A stretch of DNA of 64,000 nucleotides, from positions 3,224,001 to 3,288,000 of the forward strand of contig NZ_CP049786.1 in the NCBI RefSeq assembly GCF_011290365.1, given 5' to 3'. The DNA is from Leclercia sp. 29361 (GTDB lineage: Bacteria > Pseudomonadota > Gammaproteobacteria > Enterobacterales > Enterobacteriaceae). The notes under the pieces were generated by a model. That model made no database searches and had not been told where the DNA came from. It was given only the letters and a program-made list of their open reading frames with translations. Shown one piece after another: positions 63,546 to 64,000 of the stretch. How positions within the stretch are numbered: position 1 is the stretch's first letter; every line of letters starts with the position of its first letter. Both the position numbers and the translations under genes were made by a program.

Positions 63546-63743
63546 GCATTTATTCCTTCACAGATGAATAACAATGATTGCCGCTCACCCTACCACGAAC
63601 GTCGCCCCGGCACCAATCCAGTATTTAAAACCACAATAAAGGCAAATAACCAGTGATATAAACCAGATATAAATAAAATAAAGGCAATAAACACCACTTA
63701 TGATAGTGTAGGCGTGAATCGTTTGACATAAAAAGGAATGACT

Positions 63744-64000
63744 GTGAAAAACGCACCTAAAAGCGTCGTCGCCCTGCTGGCCCTGGCCTGTGCCAGCGCA
63801 TATGCCGCCCCTGCCGCTCAACCGCTTGAGAAAACGGCCCCGTATCCGCAGGCGGAGCACGGGATGAAGCGCCAGGTTATCGACCTGCCCGCGCAGAAAG
63901 ATGAAGCAAATTATAAAGTTGAGCTGTTGATCGGCCAGACGCTGGAAGTGGACTGCAATGTGCACCGCCTCGGCGGGCAGTTAACCAGCAAGACGCTGGA
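63744..64000 (+). CDS. eco: Ecotin, periplasmic serine protease inhibitor (5' part)
   Basis: This is the first 85 codons of ecotin, a dimeric periplasmic inhibitor of trypsin-like proteases. After a signal peptide (ending SAYAAPAAQ) the mature part [20 protein letters not shown] and [15 protein letters not shown] is unmistakable. The start is probably GTG (63744), six bases after AAAAGGA; an ATG two codons earlier touches the AGGA and is less likely. The 3' end lies outside the window. Confidence 0.9.
   Translation, partial: MKNAPKSVVALLALACASAYAAPAAQPLEKTAPYPQAEHGMKRQVIDLPAQKDEANYKVELLIGQTLEVDCNVHRLGGQLTSKTL

Noticed and set aside
60505..64000. Prophage or island attachment repeat of the tRNA-Pro 3' end
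   Set aside because: No second copy of the tRNA 3' end and no integrase were found by reading to the end of the window.

Overview
The window is a contiguous piece of a chromosome from the Enterobacteriaceae. Almost every gene has an obvious E. coli counterpart in E. coli order, from mdtQ and dusC through cdd, mgl, galS, folE, cirA, lysP, nfo, psu, fru, setB, yeiP, mepS, yejABEF, bcr, rsuA, radD, rplY and yejM to the proline tRNA and eco. Protein divergence, GC-rich coding sequence and gene content point to the Enterobacter/Leclercia/Lelliottia group rather than Escherichia; this is inference from reading, not from a tree. No prophage, insertion sequence, integrase or CRISPR array was seen.

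Layout. 1-5.2 kb (minus strand): the start of mdtQ and a bgl-type aryl-beta-glucoside operon (bglG antiterminator, bglP PTS transporter, bglB hydrolase) with two RNA antiterminator/terminator switches. 5.2-10.2 kb: dusC, an extra methionine aminopeptidase, yohJK, cdd and sanA. 10.2-12.1 kb: an AT-richer HipA/HTH toxin-antitoxin-like pair in reversed order, where E. coli carries yeiS-preT-preA. 12.1-17.1 kb: mglBAC and galS with paired CRP/GalS control sites. 17.2-29.3 kb: yeiB, folE, a YbfB-type MFS gene, yeiG, cirA (Fur box), lysP, yeiE, yeiH, nfo and yeiI. 29.3-36.6 kb: the pseudouridine operon psuK-psuG-psuT and the fructose PTS operon fruBKA with two Cra boxes. 36.9-44.9 kb: setB, yeiW, yeiP (efpL), uxuA divergent from yeiQ, zigA, lpxT and mepS. 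45-52.6 kb: pdeN, the yejABEF peptide importer and yejG. 52.9-60.5 kb: bcr, rsuA, radD, rplY, yejK, yejL, yejM and tRNA-Pro(GGG). 60.5-64 kb: an accessory block (a secreted DUF1996 protein, an MFS transporter and a small membrane protein) and the start of eco. E. coli has narP, ccm and nap between this tRNA and eco.

The common functional theme is scavenging: sugars (beta-glucosides, galactose, fructose, hexuronates), nucleosides (cytidine, pseudouridine), lysine, iron-catecholates and peptides. Many units carry recognisable CRP, GalS, Cra, Fur or candidate Zur/UxuR sites. The least explained items are the reversed HipA-like module, the DUF1996-DNRLRE secreted protein beside the tRNA, a perfect 15-bp hairpin that buries the nfo ribosome binding site, and the linkage of uxuA to the orphan reductase yeiQ.
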